Shown here piece by piece: positions 63,655-64,000 of a stretch of DNA of 64,000 nt. The notes beneath the pieces were generated by a model. It saw only the letters and a list, made by a program, of their open reading frames with translations. It ran no database searches and was not told where the DNA came from. This stretch comes from Pardosa pseudoannulata. Lineage: Eukaryota > Arthropoda > Arachnida > Araneae > Lycosidae. The stretch lies in assembly GCA_032207245.1 (NCBI GenBank), contig CM063503.1, forward strand, positions 110,087,350 through 110,151,349. Direction: 5' to 3'. Position 1 is the stretch's first letter; every line of letters begins with the position of its first letter. Both the position numbers and the translations under genes were made by a program.

Positions 63655-63854
63655 GCATAAAAAGCGATGTGTTTTATCCCAAAAGGAAATTAATAATATT
63701 GTTGCAAGATGGGATGATCTTAGTGATCATGAAAACTGACATTGATTCAGACTACATGGAAATGAGTTTCGCAGAAAGTCTGCAAGACATTCGAAAAAAT
63801 AGATTTTCCAATACTAAAATTATTATCGCTCTAACCTCATATGAATATATATAG
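63655..63854 (+). pseudogene. Possible broken N-terminus of a transposase-like protein
   Basis: An ATG at 63655 opens MHKKRCVLSQKEINNIVARW followed by DDLSDHEN and a stop. The neighbouring frame continues with an acidic/serine stretch (TDIDSDYMEMSFAESLQDIR). A short basic start, then L-S-x-x-E-I, then an acidic segment recalls N-termini of piggyBac-like transposases, which would interest given the six deletion derivatives in this window. The match is impressionistic. No CCCCTTCCGG end is found nearby, and the frame is broken. Confidence 0.22.
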
Positions 63855-64000
63855 AGAACGTTAACAAAGATGAATGGTTTCCCGAAAATACAGAATTTTT
63901 TTTAAGGTACACAAATTTACCTCGTCACTAAAAGTTAAAATTAAATTTCATAAAAATGCAAATGGATTTTTATAAGATTTTTTTAACAATGACATACATA

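Overview
The window is eukaryotic nuclear DNA: very AT-rich (by eye roughly 70-75% A+T), almost free of long ORFs, and full of microsatellites and class I and II transposable-element debris. The transposon families (Tc1-like DD34E, a second IS630/mariner lineage, piggyBac-like TTAA elements, a tRNA-derived SINE, a Ty3/Gypsy relic) point to an arthropod. The Tc1 and mariner protein variants look most like those I know from spiders and related chelicerates. That placement is inference from recollection, not from a search.

The only convincing host-gene signal is at about 13.34-13.94 kb. A CpG-rich, GC-rich island, unlike everything around it, holds a minus-strand first coding exon. It encodes an N-terminal signal peptide followed by a segment ending in PEKIPI, and then meets a canonical GTAAGC splice donor in phase 1. 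The exon layout and the terminal I-x-I-G motif resemble the start of AMPA/kainate-type ionotropic glutamate receptors. If so, 1-13,535 is part of a first intron longer than 13.5 kb, and sequence right of about 13.95 kb is upstream intergenic DNA. No second exon was found in the window.

Layout. 1-13.3 kb: AT-rich presumed intron with a hairpin, GATA/GA and TA arrays, and piggyBac-like copies 1 and 2. 13.3-14 kb: promoter and exon 1. 14-30.5 kb: intergenic DNA with TA/GT arrays, piggyBac-like copies 3 and 4, a decayed IS630/Tc1-type transposase relic (26.2-26.6 kb) and a tRNA-derived SINE. 30.5-33.7 kb: a nested pair, in which an almost intact Tc1-like element (1,508 bp, TA duplications, two in-frame nonsense codons) sits inside a much older mariner-like element with its own inverted repeats. 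33.7-52 kb: AT-rich DNA with piggyBac-like copies 5 and 6, a 5'-truncated SINE and microsatellites. 52.5-53.5 kb: a long inverted repeat with about 134-bp arms. 59.4-60.9 kb: a minus-strand Ty3/Gypsy relic with gag and protease remnants that stops just before reverse transcriptase. The last kilobases are unrecognised, possibly old repeat sequence.

The most distinctive feature is the family of six non-autonomous piggyBac-like elements (about 570-617 bp, CCCCTTCCGGTA ends, TTAA targets) in 42 kb. They fall into two diagnostic subfamilies. They carry asymmetric 21-bp dyads at one end only, and each keeps a stretch derived from the transposase C-terminal cysteine-rich domain, still open in three copies. 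No bacterial-style operons, CRISPR arrays, rRNAs or functional tRNA genes are present.
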